Shown in pieces: positions 54,780 through 64,000 of a DNA stretch of 64,000 bases. Under the pieces are notes generated by a model. It was given only the letters and a program-made list of their open reading frames with translations, did not search any database and was not told the origin of the DNA. The DNA is from Vibrio sp. JC009 (GTDB taxonomy: Bacteria > Pseudomonadota > Gammaproteobacteria > Enterobacterales > Vibrionaceae): positions 186,001-250,000 of the forward strand of contig NZ_CP092106.1 in NCBI RefSeq assembly GCF_029016485.1, given 5' to 3'. The position numbers and the translations under genes were made by a program. Positions within the stretch are counted from its first letter, which is position 1. Each line of letters starts with the position of its first letter.

Positions 54780-56507
54780 ATGACTTTCGATTCCATATTT
54801 GTACTTATCATCTTTGCTGGAGCAATTGCCGGGTTAACGATCTTTCAGATCCGTCCGGTTATGGTTTTTGGCAGCGCTATGGTGTTGCTATACCTTTCGG
54901 GTGTTGCTTCCACCGATGATGTGATTCTTAGTGTATCCAATCAGGGGCTGTTAACTCTGATTATGCTGATGCTTTGCTCTCTTGCGCTGGAGAAAACCCG
55001 GTTACTAAGAGTAGTGGCAGCGAAAGTGGTTCGTGAAGGGTATGGAGGAACATGGATCCGGCTCTTCAGCCTGACTGTTGTGACATCTGCATTCTTAAAT
55101 AATACAGCGGTGGTCTCCACTATGCTTGCTCCGCTGAGAAACAACAGCTATCACTCTGCGAGCAAACTTCTTTTGCCTCTTTCTTATGCGGCTATTTTAG
55201 GTGGAACGCTGACTCTTGTTGGCACCTCTACCAATTTAATTGTTAACAGTCTGGTGATTGATGCCAATCTTTCATCGCTGAAGTTTTTTGATTTTACACT
55301 TGTCGGAGCCTGTGTGGTTGTTGCTTGCGGGGTTGCATTGTGGCTTCTTAGCCGACTGTTGCCGGAGCGAAGCTTAAGTAAAGACAGTTACAAAGAGTAT
55401 TTTATTGACGCCAAAGTACAGCAGGGCTCAACTTTAATCGGTAAAAGTATTGAGCAGAACGGACTGCGACACCTGGAGTCTTTGTTTTTGGTTGAGGTGG
55501 TTCGGTCAAACTGTCTGGTTAGTCCGGTTGCTCCGGCAGAAGTGCTTCAGGAGGGAGACCGTTTAGTTTTTACCGGCGATATTAATAAAATGGCTCAGCT
55601 GAATCAGTTTGAGGGGCTGGGAATGTTTGCCGGGGAAAATGGCCTGCCTACCAATAATCTGACCGAAGTTGTTGTTCGCCCGGAAAGCGTTCTTATTGGT
55701 AAGACATTAAAAAGCGCAGGATTCAGAGCTTTGTTTGATGCTGCTGTAGTAGCAATACGAAGAGATGGGGAGCGGGTTTCCGGAAAGCTCGGAGAAGTCG
55801 CGCTTCAGGCTGGGGACTTTTTGGTCCTGGCTGTGGGAAATGACTTTAAAAGCCGCAGCAACATAAACAAGAACTTTATTGTGCTCAGTGGAGTTGAGCC
55901 TGATGCCATGCTGAGTGGTAAGAGCGAGTTGCTGGTGGTCGGTGGCTTCTTCAGTGCGTTGTTACTGGTTGCGTTTGGGGTAATCAGTTTATTTAAAGGA
56001 GTGTTTGTACTGCTGGGGACTTTGGTGCTGACGGGCGGGTTGACGCCAATGGAGCTCAGACGCCGCTTCCCCGGAGAGATCTGGCTCATCATCTCATCAG
56101 CCCTGTTACTTTCTCAGGCTCTTTCAAATAGCGGAGTCCTTGATAACCTCAACAGGTTGCAGGATTTGTATCTGAATGAACTAACGCCCCTGATGGCCCT
56201 GATAATTGTTTATCTGCTTACCTGGCTGCTGACAGAGCTGGTAACTAACAACGCAGCAGCAGCACTGATATTTCCAATCGCCTATAGCCTGGCTCAAAGT
56301 CTGGATGCAAACCCTATGGCATTTATTATGGTGGTTGCCTTTGGTGCCAGTGCCAGTTTTATCAGCCCTTATGGCTATCAGACCAATCTGATGGTGTTCA
56401 ATGCCGGTCGTTACAAGATTGGAGATTTTATCAGGATAGGCCTGCCACTAAGCATTATTTATGGTGTTGTCGCAATCAGTGCCATCGTTTGGGTTTACGG
56501 AGTTTAA
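54780..56507 (+). CDS. SLC13/DASS-type permease with two TrkA-C (RCK_C) domains
   Basis: A 575-residue membrane protein. N-terminal helices ([20 protein letters not shown] on) are followed by [20 protein letters not shown] near residue 141, a substrate motif of the DASS/SLC13 group. A cytoplasmic part near residues 205-375 has two RCK_C-like repeats ([20 protein letters not shown], then [20 protein letters not shown]). A second hairpin motif ([20 protein letters not shown]) lies near 500. Placed between cysN and cysC, it probably imports sulfate or a related anion. Confidence 0.85.
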   Translation: MTFDSIFVLIIFAGAIAGLTIFQIRPVMVFGSAMVLLYLSGVASTDDVILSVSNQGLLTLIMLMLCSLALEKTRLLRVVAAKVVREGYGGTWIRLFSLTVVTSAFLNNTAVVSTMLAPLRNNSYHSASKLLLPLSYAAILGGTLTLVGTSTNLIVNSLVIDANLSSLKFFDFTLVGACVVVACGVALWLLSRLLPERSLSKDSYKEYFIDAKVQQGSTLIGKSIEQNGLRHLESLFLVEVVRSNCLVSPVAPAEVLQEGDRLVFTGDINKMAQLNQFEGLGMFAGENGLPTNNLTEVVVRPESVLIGKTLKSAGFRALFDAAVVAIRRDGERVSGKLGEVALQAGDFLVLAVGNDFKSRSNINKNFIVLSGVEPDAMLSGKSELLVVGGFFSALLLVAFGVISLFKGVFVLLGTLVLTGGLTPMELRRRFPGEIWLIISSALLLSQALSNSGVLDNLNRLQDLYLNELTPLMALIIVYLLTWLLTELVTNNAAAALIFPIAYSLAQSLDANPMAFIMVVAFGASASFISPYGYQTNLMVFNAGRYKIGDFIRIGLPLSIIYGVVAISAIVWVYGV

Positions 56508-56511
56508 AAAC

Positions 56512-57153
56512 ATGTCACCATATACCGAAAAAGAAACAAACAAAGAAAAATCTTCCGATGTTGTCTGGCATCAGGCAAGCGTCTCTCATCAGGAGCGTGT
56601 TGCTTTAAACGGACATAAGCCGGCGGTTCTCTGGTTTACCGGTTTAAGTGGTTCAGGTAAATCCACCGTTGCCAATGCAGTTGATAAAATGCTGCATGAC
56701 TTAGGCTGCAAAACTTATGTTCTGGATGGCGATAATGTACGTCATGGCTTAAATGGCGATCTGGGCTTTAGTGATGCAGACAGAGTAGAAAATATTCGCC
56801 GTATAGGTGAAGTCTCTAAACTTTTTGTTGATGCAGGCCTGCTGGTTTCAACGGCATTTATCTCTCCATTTATTGCTGACCGTAAGATGGTGCGCAGTAT
56901 TATGGGTGAAGGCGAATTTATCGAAGTCTTTATCGACACACCGCTTGAAGTGTGTGAGCAGCGGGATCCTAAAGGGCTTTACAAAAAAGCGCGTGCCGGG
57001 GAGATCAAAAACTTCACCGGTATTGATTCTGCCTATGAACTGCCTGAGCAGCCTGAGATTCAGGTTAAAACCGCGGAAAAATCAGTGGAAGAGTGTGCTC
57101 AGGAGGTGGTTAATTACCTCACAGTGCTAGGTTATCTTCGATCTCGCTCCTGA
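56512..57153 (+). CDS. cysC: Adenylylsulfate kinase
   Basis: A 213-residue APS kinase. Walker A is [18 protein letters not shown] (about residues 38-55), [20 protein letters not shown] (about 70) binds APS, and [20 protein letters not shown] plus [20 protein letters not shown] contain the lid and second substrate loops. It phosphorylates APS to PAPS. ATG 56512 follows the permease stop by 4 nt; an upstream in-frame ATG at 56461 is inside the permease gene and is rejected. End of the cys operon. Confidence 0.95.
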   Translation: MSPYTEKETNKEKSSDVVWHQASVSHQERVALNGHKPAVLWFTGLSGSGKSTVANAVDKMLHDLGCKTYVLDGDNVRHGLNGDLGFSDADRVENIRRIGEVSKLFVDAGLLVSTAFISPFIADRKMVRSIMGEGEFIEVFIDTPLEVCEQRDPKGLYKKARAGEIKNFTGIDSAYELPEQPEIQVKTAEKSVEECAQEVVNYLTVLGYLRSRS

Positions 57154-57157
57154 GTTT

Positions 57158-57400
57158 TATATATAAGTTTAATGGGACAGAGAAAAATTCCTCCCCTTAG
57201 GCGCGAAAGACTGGTTTTTAGAAGAAGTAACATCCAAGGGGAGGCTAGGAGGGGTTGTTTCTTAGAGGTTTTAGGTTCTACGATTTAGCTAAGTGTTGTA
57301 TTACCAACCCCCTCTAACTCCCCCTTCTGTCAACTTCATCAAACCATTTGGCTTTTTCGCTCAAGGGGGAGAACCTGTCCGCAGATATTTTTAAGTTGGA
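57158..57400. repeat. Intergenic repeat region after cysC
   Basis: The space holds inverted blocks: CTCCCCTTAGGCG and CCAAGGGGAGG, and GGAGGGGTTG with CAACCCCCTC, forming nested hairpins, then AAGGGGGAG. Its left part (57160-57200, TATAAGTTTAATGGGACAGA ...) matches 58403-58446 at many positions, so related repeats flank the DHH gene. No gene seen. Confidence 0.6.
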
Positions 57401-57406
57401 AAGACG

Positions 57407-58360
57407 ATGAATTTTGACCTATTTAACGGTGATGCAGACGGCATTATCGCTCTACTTCAGCTGCGTCTGGCTCAGCCAAAGGACGCTGAGTTGGTAACAG
57501 GCGTTAAGCGCGATATTAACCTGCTTGGTAAAATTGAAGTATCAGAAAATAACCAGATAACCGTTCTGGATGTTTCAATGCTGAAGAACATGAACGCACT
57601 GGAAACGGCTCTGGAAGCTGGCGCTAAGGTGTTTTACGTCGATCATCATCAGTCAGGTGATATCCCTGAAAACGCAAACCTTGAGGCGCATATCGATCTG
57701 GACGCAAACTGCTGTACAGCCCTGATTATCGATAAACTGCTGCAAGGCAAATACCAAGACTGGGCAATCACCGCTGCTTATGGTGACAACCTGATTGCAA
57801 AGGCGGACGAACTGGCTGACAAAGCAGGCTATAGCGCAGAGCAGAAAGCACAGCTAAAAGAACTGGGCACGTTAATCAATTACAACGGCTACGGCGAAAA
57901 AGTAGAAGACCTTCACTTCCACCCGGCAGACCTGTTCAAAGCACTGTTGGCTTACCCTTCGCCTTTTGACGTAATTGCTGACCAAAACTCGCCTTACTAC
58001 CAACTTCAAAAGGCTTATCAGCAGGATATGGATATGGCCCAGTCCATAGAGCCCATGCACCAGAGCGAAAAACTAAAGGTATTTGAGCTTCCAAATAGCG
58101 CAGCATCACGCCGAATCAGCGGCGTATTCGGCAACTGGCTGGCAAACCAGAGTCCGGACTCTGCACACGCAGTCTTTACCCTGAACAAAGATAAAACCTA
58201 CACAGTTTCGCTACGTGCGCCTTTAAACAATAAAAAAGGTGCCGGAGAAATCTGCGCAAGCTTCCCGACCGGAGGGGGAAGAGAAGCGGCAGCGGGGGTG
58301 AACGCGTTGCCGGAGGGGATGGTGACGGAGTTTATTGAGCGGGTTGAGGAGTATTATTAG
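57407..58360 (+). CDS. DHH-family phosphoesterase
   Basis: A 317-residue protein. DLFNGDADGIIALLQLRL (residues 4-21) holds the first metal motif (DxD), VLDVSM (about 50) the second, and YVDHHQSGD (about 76) the DHH motif. GAGEICASFPTGGGREAAAG near residue 281 resembles the DHHA1 GGGHxxAAG segment with Arg in place of His. Family enzymes cleave oligoribonucleotides, pAp or other phosphodiesters. Its position after cysC makes a link to pAp (the by-product of PAPS use) attractive but unproven. It is bracketed by repeat-rich spaces. Confidence 0.8.
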   Translation: MNFDLFNGDADGIIALLQLRLAQPKDAELVTGVKRDINLLGKIEVSENNQITVLDVSMLKNMNALETALEAGAKVFYVDHHQSGDIPENANLEAHIDLDANCCTALIIDKLLQGKYQDWAITAAYGDNLIAKADELADKAGYSAEQKAQLKELGTLINYNGYGEKVEDLHFHPADLFKALLAYPSPFDVIADQNSPYYQLQKAYQQDMDMAQSIEPMHQSEKLKVFELPNSAASRRISGVFGNWLANQSPDSAHAVFTLNKDKTYTVSLRAPLNNKKGAGEICASFPTGGGREAAAGVNALPEGMVTEFIERVEEYY

Positions 58361-58511
58361 GGGCCCTGGGGTTTTAGGCCCTGGGCCCTGGGAGGTTGAC
58401 TCTTATACACAAGTTTAAGGAGCCAAAGAATGCTCCTCCCCTTAACCTTAAAATTCTTCTCTCAGAGCTAAAGACTCCGCTCCCAGGGCCCAGAAACCCA
58501 GGGCCCAGGGC
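58361..58511. repeat. GGCCCTG repeat pair and intergenic repeat between the DHH gene and argE
   Basis: Two GGCCCTG units (58377-58390) on the left and CAGGGCC-type units near the right end form an inverted pair that brackets a segment (about 58403-58446) similar to 57160-57200. argE and the DHH gene converge here, so the hairpin could also end transcription. Confidence 0.75.
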
Positions 58512-58517
58512 CTTCAT

Positions 58518-59654
58518 TTAAAAACAATACTTCCCAATAGCCTTCCGAAGCACCCCAATCGTCGGCTCAATATAATCAAACGCCAAAAACTCATCCGGCT
58601 GATGCGCCTGTTCAATCGACCCCGGCCCCATAACCAATGTCGGACAAAGTTCCTGCAGGAATGGCGCCTCTGTACAGTAGTTCACAGTCTCAGAAGGTAT
58701 TTCACAGATCTCTTCCACTCCCTTAACAAACGGGTGATCATGCTGACATTCGTAGCCAGGAATGGATTCATGCAGTGGTGTGACTGAGATTCTGCCTGGC
58801 CATTTGGCCTCTACTTCTGTTAGTGCTCCGCGCAGCATATTGTCCAGCCCGTCCAGACTGATTCCCGGAAGGGGACGAACATCATAGTGCAGTTCGCAGC
58901 AGCCACAGATACGGTTGGCACTGTCACCACCATGGATACAGCCCAGATTCAGGGTAGGGGAAGGAATGGCAAACCCCGGGTGATGGTATTCCTTAACCAG
59001 CTTATCTCTTAGCTGCATCATGGCATACATCACTTCATGCATAATTTCGATGGCGTTTACGCCCAGAGAAGGATCAGAAGAGTGGCCTGATTTACCTGTA
59101 ATGCGGATAGCATTGGCAACATGCCCCTTATGTGCGCGCACAGGCACAAGCTCAGTTGGCTCGCCGATAATGCAGTAGTCCGGTTTTATTGGTGCATTTT
59201 CTGTGAAATGACGTGCGCCCAGCATGGTGGTCTCTTCGTCACAGGTTGCCAGTATATAAAGTGGCTTAGTCTGATTGTTCCAGTCGATGTCTTTAACCGC
59301 TTCAAGAATAAAAGCAAAGAAGCCTTTCATATCAGCAGTGCCTAAACCATAGAATCGGTTGTTGGCTTCAGTTAACGCGTGCGGGTCAAAGTTCCAGCGT
59401 CCTTCATCAAAGGGAACCGTGTCTGTATGTCCGGATAAAAGCAGGCCACCTTCACCACTGCCGCGCTTAGCTATCAGGTTCTGTTTTCCTTTCTCTACTT
59501 CAGTTACTTCCACTTCAAAGCCGAGATCGGTCAGCCACTGTGAAAGGAGGGCGATGACATTGGCATTTCCCTGGTCCCAGGATGGGTCGGTGGAACTTAT
59601 GGAAGAGGAAGAAATCAGGCCTCTGTATAGCTCAGTAAATTTAGGTAATTGCAT
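58518..59654 (-). CDS. argE: Acetylornithine deacetylase
   Basis: A 378-residue M20 family zinc amidohydrolase. [20 protein letters not shown] (about residues 73-92) and [20 protein letters not shown] supply metal ligands; [15 protein letters not shown] (about 135) holds the catalytic Glu, and [18 protein letters not shown] (about 160) is the dimer domain entry. It releases ornithine from N-acetylornithine. Divergent from argCBGH, with ARG boxes between, as in E. coli and Vibrio. Confidence 0.94.
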   Translation of the reverse strand: MQLPKFTELYRGLISSSSISSTDPSWDQGNANVIALLSQWLTDLGFEVEVTEVEKGKQNLIAKRGSGEGGLLLSGHTDTVPFDEGRWNFDPHALTEANNRFYGLGTADMKGFFAFILEAVKDIDWNNQTKPLYILATCDEETTMLGARHFTENAPIKPDYCIIGEPTELVPVRAHKGHVANAIRITGKSGHSSDPSLGVNAIEIMHEVMYAMMQLRDKLVKEYHHPGFAIPSPTLNLGCIHGGDSANRICGCCELHYDVRPLPGISLDGLDNMLRGALTEVEAKWPGRISVTPLHESIPGYECQHDHPFVKGVEEICEIPSETVNYCTEAPFLQELCPTLVMGPGSIEQAHQPDEFLAFDYIEPTIGVLRKAIGKYCF

Positions 59655-59673
59655 ATTATATTTGCTTCTCCTA

Positions 59674-59738
59674 TTGACAGATGGACGATAAGAAGTTAAA
59701 AAGCATATTAAATCATTATTTGTGAATAGAAAATCAAA
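59674..59738 (+). promoter_or_regulatory. argCBGH promoter with paired ARG boxes
   Basis: TTGACA (59674-59679), a 17-bp spacer and TAAAAA (59697-59702) form a + strand promoter. Two ARG boxes follow: AAAGCATATTAAATCATT (59700-59717, weaker) and TGTGAATAGAAAATCAAA (59721-59738, about 15 of 18 to TNTGAATWWWWATTCANW). They are separated by exactly 3 bp, the spacing of ArgR operators, and the first covers the -10, so arginine-bound ArgR should block argC and probably argE. Confidence 0.8.
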
Positions 59739-59798
59739 TAATGAGATTTTTTAAGTATGATTAGTCAGTTTGAACCAGCTAAATTTGGGTACAGTAAG

Positions 59799-60803
59799 AT
59801 GCTAAAAACCACGATTATCGGCGCCAGCGGTTACACGGGGGCAGAACTCGCTCTGATGGTGACCAAACACCCTGAGCTCACGCTATCAGGTTTATACGTT
59901 TCCGCCAATAGTGTGGACGCGAATAAGCCAATTAGCCAGCTTCACGGAAAACTGGCTGGTGTTGTTGAAATGCCGGTACAGCCACTGACAAACCCTGAAC
60001 AAGCCGCGAAAGAGTGCGACATTGTTTTCCTTGCTACAGCACATGAAGTCAGCCACGATCTGGCACCTGTGTTCCTTAAGGAAGGCTGTCAGGTATTTGA
60101 TCTTTCAGGTGCTTACCGTGTTCAGGCTGACAAGTTTTATGAAACATTTTACGGTTTCGAGCATAAATATTCAGAGCTATTGAGCTCTGCAGTTTATGGT
60201 CTTGCTGAGTGGAATGAAGAAGAGATTAAGAAGACCGATATGGTCGCTGTTGCCGGTTGTTATCCGACAGCTTCTCAGCTTGCGATTAAGCCGCTTATCG
60301 AGCTTAACTTCCTGGATCTGAACCAGTGGCCGATCATTAACGCGGTAAGTGGCGTAACGGGCGCTGGCCGTAAAGCGACCATGACAAACAGTTTCTGTGA
60401 AGTAAGCCATCAGCCATATGGCCTGTTTAACCACAGACATCAGCCGGAAATCGCCTCTCACCTTGGCTGTGATCTTATCTTCACTCCGCACCTTGGCAAC
60501 TTCAAGCGCGGTATTCTGGCTACTATTACTATGAAGCTGGAAAAAGGCATTACTGAAGAGCAGGTAACCTCAGCATTTGAGAAAGCATATAAGGACAAAC
60601 CTGCGGTACGTCTTAAGTATCAGCAGATGCCAAAAGTGCAGGACGTACAGTTTACACCTTTCTGCGATATCGGCTGGAAGGTTCAGGGCGAGCACATCAT
60701 CGTGGTTTCTGCGATTGATAACTTACTGAAAGGTGCATCCAGCCATGCGATGCAGTGTTTAAACATTCGTAACGGCTTCTCGCCGCTTACATCTCTGCTG
60801 TGA
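59799..60803 (+). CDS. argC: N-acetyl-gamma-glutamyl-phosphate reductase
   Basis: A 334-residue enzyme, equal in length to E. coli Arg[21 protein letters not shown] (residues 4-23) is the NADP-binding loop, [20 protein letters not shown] (about 149) holds the catalytic Cys, and [19 protein letters not shown] lies in the C-terminal domain. Step 3 of arginine synthesis. ATG 59799 is chosen by alignment with the family start; an upstream ATG at 59757 adds 14 residues and lies closer to the ARG boxes. Confidence 0.93.
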   Translation: MLKTTIIGASGYTGAELALMVTKHPELTLSGLYVSANSVDANKPISQLHGKLAGVVEMPVQPLTNPEQAAKECDIVFLATAHEVSHDLAPVFLKEGCQVFDLSGAYRVQADKFYETFYGFEHKYSELLSSAVYGLAEWNEEEIKKTDMVAVAGCYPTASQLAIKPLIELNFLDLNQWPIINAVSGVTGAGRKATMTNSFCEVSHQPYGLFNHRHQPEIASHLGCDLIFTPHLGNFKRGILATITMKLEKGITEEQVTSAFEKAYKDKPAVRLKYQQMPKVQDVQFTPFCDIGWKVQGEHIIVVSAIDNLLKGASSHAMQCLNIRNGFSPLTSLL

Positions 60804-60812
60804 GGAAAGGTT

Positions 60813-61601
60813 ATGAGTAACGAACTAAAACCATTGGTTGTTAAGCTGGGCGGTGCTGCACTTTCATGTTCAGAAACGCTGAGCAAGCTGTTTAAAGCGA
60901 TCCAGACATACCAGGAGCAGGCGGCACGTGAGCTGGTTATTGTTCACGGTGGTGGTTATCTGGTTGATGACCTGATGAAGAACCTGCAACTGGAAACGGT
61001 TAAGAAAGATGGTCTGCGTGTTACCCCTTACGACCAGATCCCTGTGATTGCAGGTGCACTGGCCGGTACAGCAAACAAGCTGCTGCAGGGTGAAGCGATT
61101 AAGAACGGTCTTAACGCTGTTGGCCTTTCTCTTGCGGACGGTGGTCTGTGTCAGGTGGAAGAGCTGAACCCTGAGCTGGGTGCAGTTGGTAAAGCATCAG
61201 CAGGCGATGCAACTGTTGCAAAAGCGATTCTTGCTACAGGCGCTTTGCCAATTATCAGCTCAATCGGCCTGACAAAAGAAGGCCAGCTGATGAACGTTAA
61301 CGCTGATCAGGCTGCAGTGGCTGTTGCCAGTGCGCTGGATGCAGAACTGGTTCTGCTTTCTGATGTAAGCGGTGTGCTGGATGGTAAAGGAAACCTTCTG
61401 CCGAACCTGAATCAGAAAGAAGCGGATGAACTGATTGCCGGAAAGGTTATTACTGACGGCATGATTGTAAAAGTACAGGCTGCACTGGAAGCAGCAAATG
61501 ATCTGGGCAGACCTATCGAGGTCGCGACATGGCGTTACCCGGACAAACTAACAGAATTATTTGCAGGCAAGAGCATCGGAACACAGTTCTTACCTCAGTA
61601 A
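60813..61601 (+). CDS. argB: Acetylglutamate kinase
   Basis: A 262-residue amino acid kinase. [20 protein letters not shown] (residues 9-28) and [19 protein letters not shown] segment near 43-58 hold the phosphate-binding glycines; [20 protein letters not shown] near 160 and [20 protein letters not shown] near 180 hold the catalytic Asp and ATP-binding residues. Step 2 of arginine synthesis. It begins 9 nt after argC with GAGGAAAGG upstream. Confidence 0.94.
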   Translation: MSNELKPLVVKLGGAALSCSETLSKLFKAIQTYQEQAARELVIVHGGGYLVDDLMKNLQLETVKKDGLRVTPYDQIPVIAGALAGTANKLLQGEAIKNGLNAVGLSLADGGLCQVEELNPELGAVGKASAGDATVAKAILATGALPIISSIGLTKEGQLMNVNADQAAVAVASALDAELVLLSDVSGVLDGKGNLLPNLNQKEADELIAGKVITDGMIVKVQAALEAANDLGRPIEVATWRYPDKLTELFAGKSIGTQFLPQ

Positions 61602-61682
61602 AAGATTTATTACCTAGTTAAACGAATGAATAACCCCGAGTTACTGACCGCCAGAGCAGTCCGGGAAATTGGAGAGAAGCAA

Positions 61683-62900
61683 ATGAGCAAGGTTGAAGTG
61701 AAAAAAGTGGTTTGTGCCTATTCCGGCGGTCTGGATACTTCGGTAATCATTCCGTGGCTGAAAGAGAACTACGACAACTGTGAAGTGGTAGCATTCGTTG
61801 CTGATGTTGGTCAGGGCGAAGAAGAGCTGGAAGGCATCGAAGAGAAAGCGATCGCATCAGGTGCATCAGAAGTATACATTGCAGACCTGAAAGAGGAGAT
61901 GGTAGCGGATTACATCTACCCGACTCTGAAAACTGGTGCTCTATACGAAGGTAAGTACCTGCTGGGTACTTCTATGGCGCGTCCTATCATCGCTAAGGCT
62001 CAGGTTGAGTGTGCACGTAAAGTAGGTGCAGATGCACTGGCTCACGGTTGTACCGGTAAAGGTAACGACCAGGTTCGTTTCGAAGGTGCATTCGCAGCAC
62101 TTGCACCGGATCTGCACGTAATCGCTCCTTGGCGTGAGTGGGATCTTGTTAGCCGTGAAGAGTGTCTGGACTACCTTGCTGAGCGTAACATCCCATGTAC
62201 TGCTTCTCTGACTAAGATCTACTCTCGTGACGCAAACGCATGGCACATCTCAACTGAAGGTGGCGTTCTGGAAGATACATGGAATGCACCGAACGCTGAC
62301 TGCTGGGCATGGACTAAGAGTCCTGAAGAAGCGCCAAACGAAGCTGAGTACGTAACTCTTAAAGTAGAAAAAGGCGCAGTAGTTGCAGTTGACGGTAAAG
62401 ACATGTCACCATACGCAGCGCTTATGTACCTGAACGAAAAAGGTGTTGAGCACGGTGTTGGACGTATTGATATCGTTGAAAACCGTCTTGTTGGTATGAA
62501 GTCTCGTGGTTGCTACGAAACTCCGGGCGGCACCATCATGATGGAAGCTCTGCGTGCAATCGAGCAACTTGTTCTTGATAAGAGCTCTTTCGAATTCCGT
62601 GAAGAACTGGGTGTGAAAGCTTCTCACCTTGTATACGACGGCCGCTGGTTTACACCGCTGTGTAAATCAATCCTTGCAGCAACTGAAGAATTAGCTAAAG
62701 ATGTGAACGGTGAAGTGGTTATCAAGCTTTACAAAGGCCAGGCTACAGCAACGCAGAAGCGTTCTGAAAACAGCCTGTACAGCGAAGAGTTCGCAACATT
62801 CGGTGAGGACGAAGTTTACGATCAGAGCCATGCGGAAGGATTTATCCGTCTTTACTCGCTGGCAAGCCGGATTCGTACGCTGAACGAGCAGAAGAAGTAG
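61683..62900 (+). CDS. argG: Argininosuccinate synthase
   Basis: A 405-residue synthetase. [20 protein letters not shown] (residues 9-28) is the PP-loop; [18 protein letters not shown] (about 120) and [20 protein letters not shown] (about 278) bind citrulline and aspartate. ATG 61683 has GGAGAG upstream and matches the family start; ATG 61626 would add 19 residues and is rejected. Joins citrulline and aspartate. Highly biased codon use suggests strong expression. Confidence 0.95.
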   Translation: MSKVEVKKVVCAYSGGLDTSVIIPWLKENYDNCEVVAFVADVGQGEEELEGIEEKAIASGASEVYIADLKEEMVADYIYPTLKTGALYEGKYLLGTSMARPIIAKAQVECARKVGADALAHGCTGKGNDQVRFEGAFAALAPDLHVIAPWREWDLVSREECLDYLAERNIPCTASLTKIYSRDANAWHISTEGGVLEDTWNAPNADCWAWTKSPEEAPNEAEYVTLKVEKGAVVAVDGKDMSPYAALMYLNEKGVEHGVGRIDIVENRLVGMKSRGCYETPGGTIMMEALRAIEQLVLDKSSFEFREELGVKASHLVYDGRWFTPLCKSILAATEELAKDVNGEVVIKLYKGQATATQKRSENSLYSEEFATFGEDEVYDQSHAEGFIRLYSLASRIRTLNEQKK

Positions 62901-62907
62901 ATTTTTT

Positions 62908-64000
<1,093 letters not shown>

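Overview
The window looks like a chromosomal segment of a Vibrio species (Gammaproteobacteria). Pointers are a recognisable AphA homologue next to ppc, a metJ / metB-metL / metF cluster with MetJ operators, a cysD-cysN-permease-cysC sulfate activation operon, and divergent argE / argCBGH. No rRNA or tRNA gene was recognised. The first two thirds are accessory DNA (surface polysaccharide genes, insertion sequences, toxin-antitoxin modules); the last third is conserved metabolism. The species cannot be named from the sequence alone.

Region 1 (1-24906) is a surface-glycan locus. On the + strand it holds the end of a membrane protein, a GtrB-like transferase, a WecB-like epimerase, several GT2 enzymes, a flippase, a methyltransferase, a WecD/WecE-like Fuc4NAc pair, Gmd plus an Rmd-like reductase, and a GT4 enzyme. 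Then come two facing blocks (12434-15125 on minus, 15465-18872 on plus) rich in nucleotidyltransferase-like, HAD, kinase, GDPD-like, cupin and SnoaL-like domains. These look like a pathway that makes and nucleotide-activates an unknown substituent, and are the best candidate for an undescribed system. A degenerate IS (18925-20203, 9-bp target duplication) follows, then a GT4 enzyme, a FlaA1/WbpM-type dehydratase, a reductase carrying a 7-bp repeat tract, and a small phosphoglycosyl transferase.

Region 2 (25014-34292) is a mobile and defence-like patch. An IS21-family element (26198-29453, 38-bp ends, 5-bp duplication) splits a beta-CASP metallo-beta-lactamase gene. It is followed by a HipA/HipB-like pair in reversed order, a decayed MntA-HepT module, a J-domain protein, an unknown gene and a hairpin array. 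Region 3 (34293-40666) is a second polysaccharide block: ugd, a fragment of a duplicated sugar transferase gene, an ops (RfaH) element heading a short AT-rich flippase/GT2 operon, and a WcaJ-like transferase.

Region 4 (40808-64000) is core metabolism: a TetR regulator, a nucleotidyltransferase/HEPN pair, metJ, metBL, an inserted ParDE pair, metF, aphA, ppc, cysDN-permease-cysC, a DHH-family gene, argE and argCBGH (argH runs off the end). MetJ boxes precede metB and metF, and paired ARG boxes lie between argE and argC. Intergenic spaces here and one coding sequence in region 1 carry 7-nt-period repeats (GGGCTAT x11, GGCCCTG, AGCTGA-type, GGCGGCA), a recurring and unusual feature of this chromosome.
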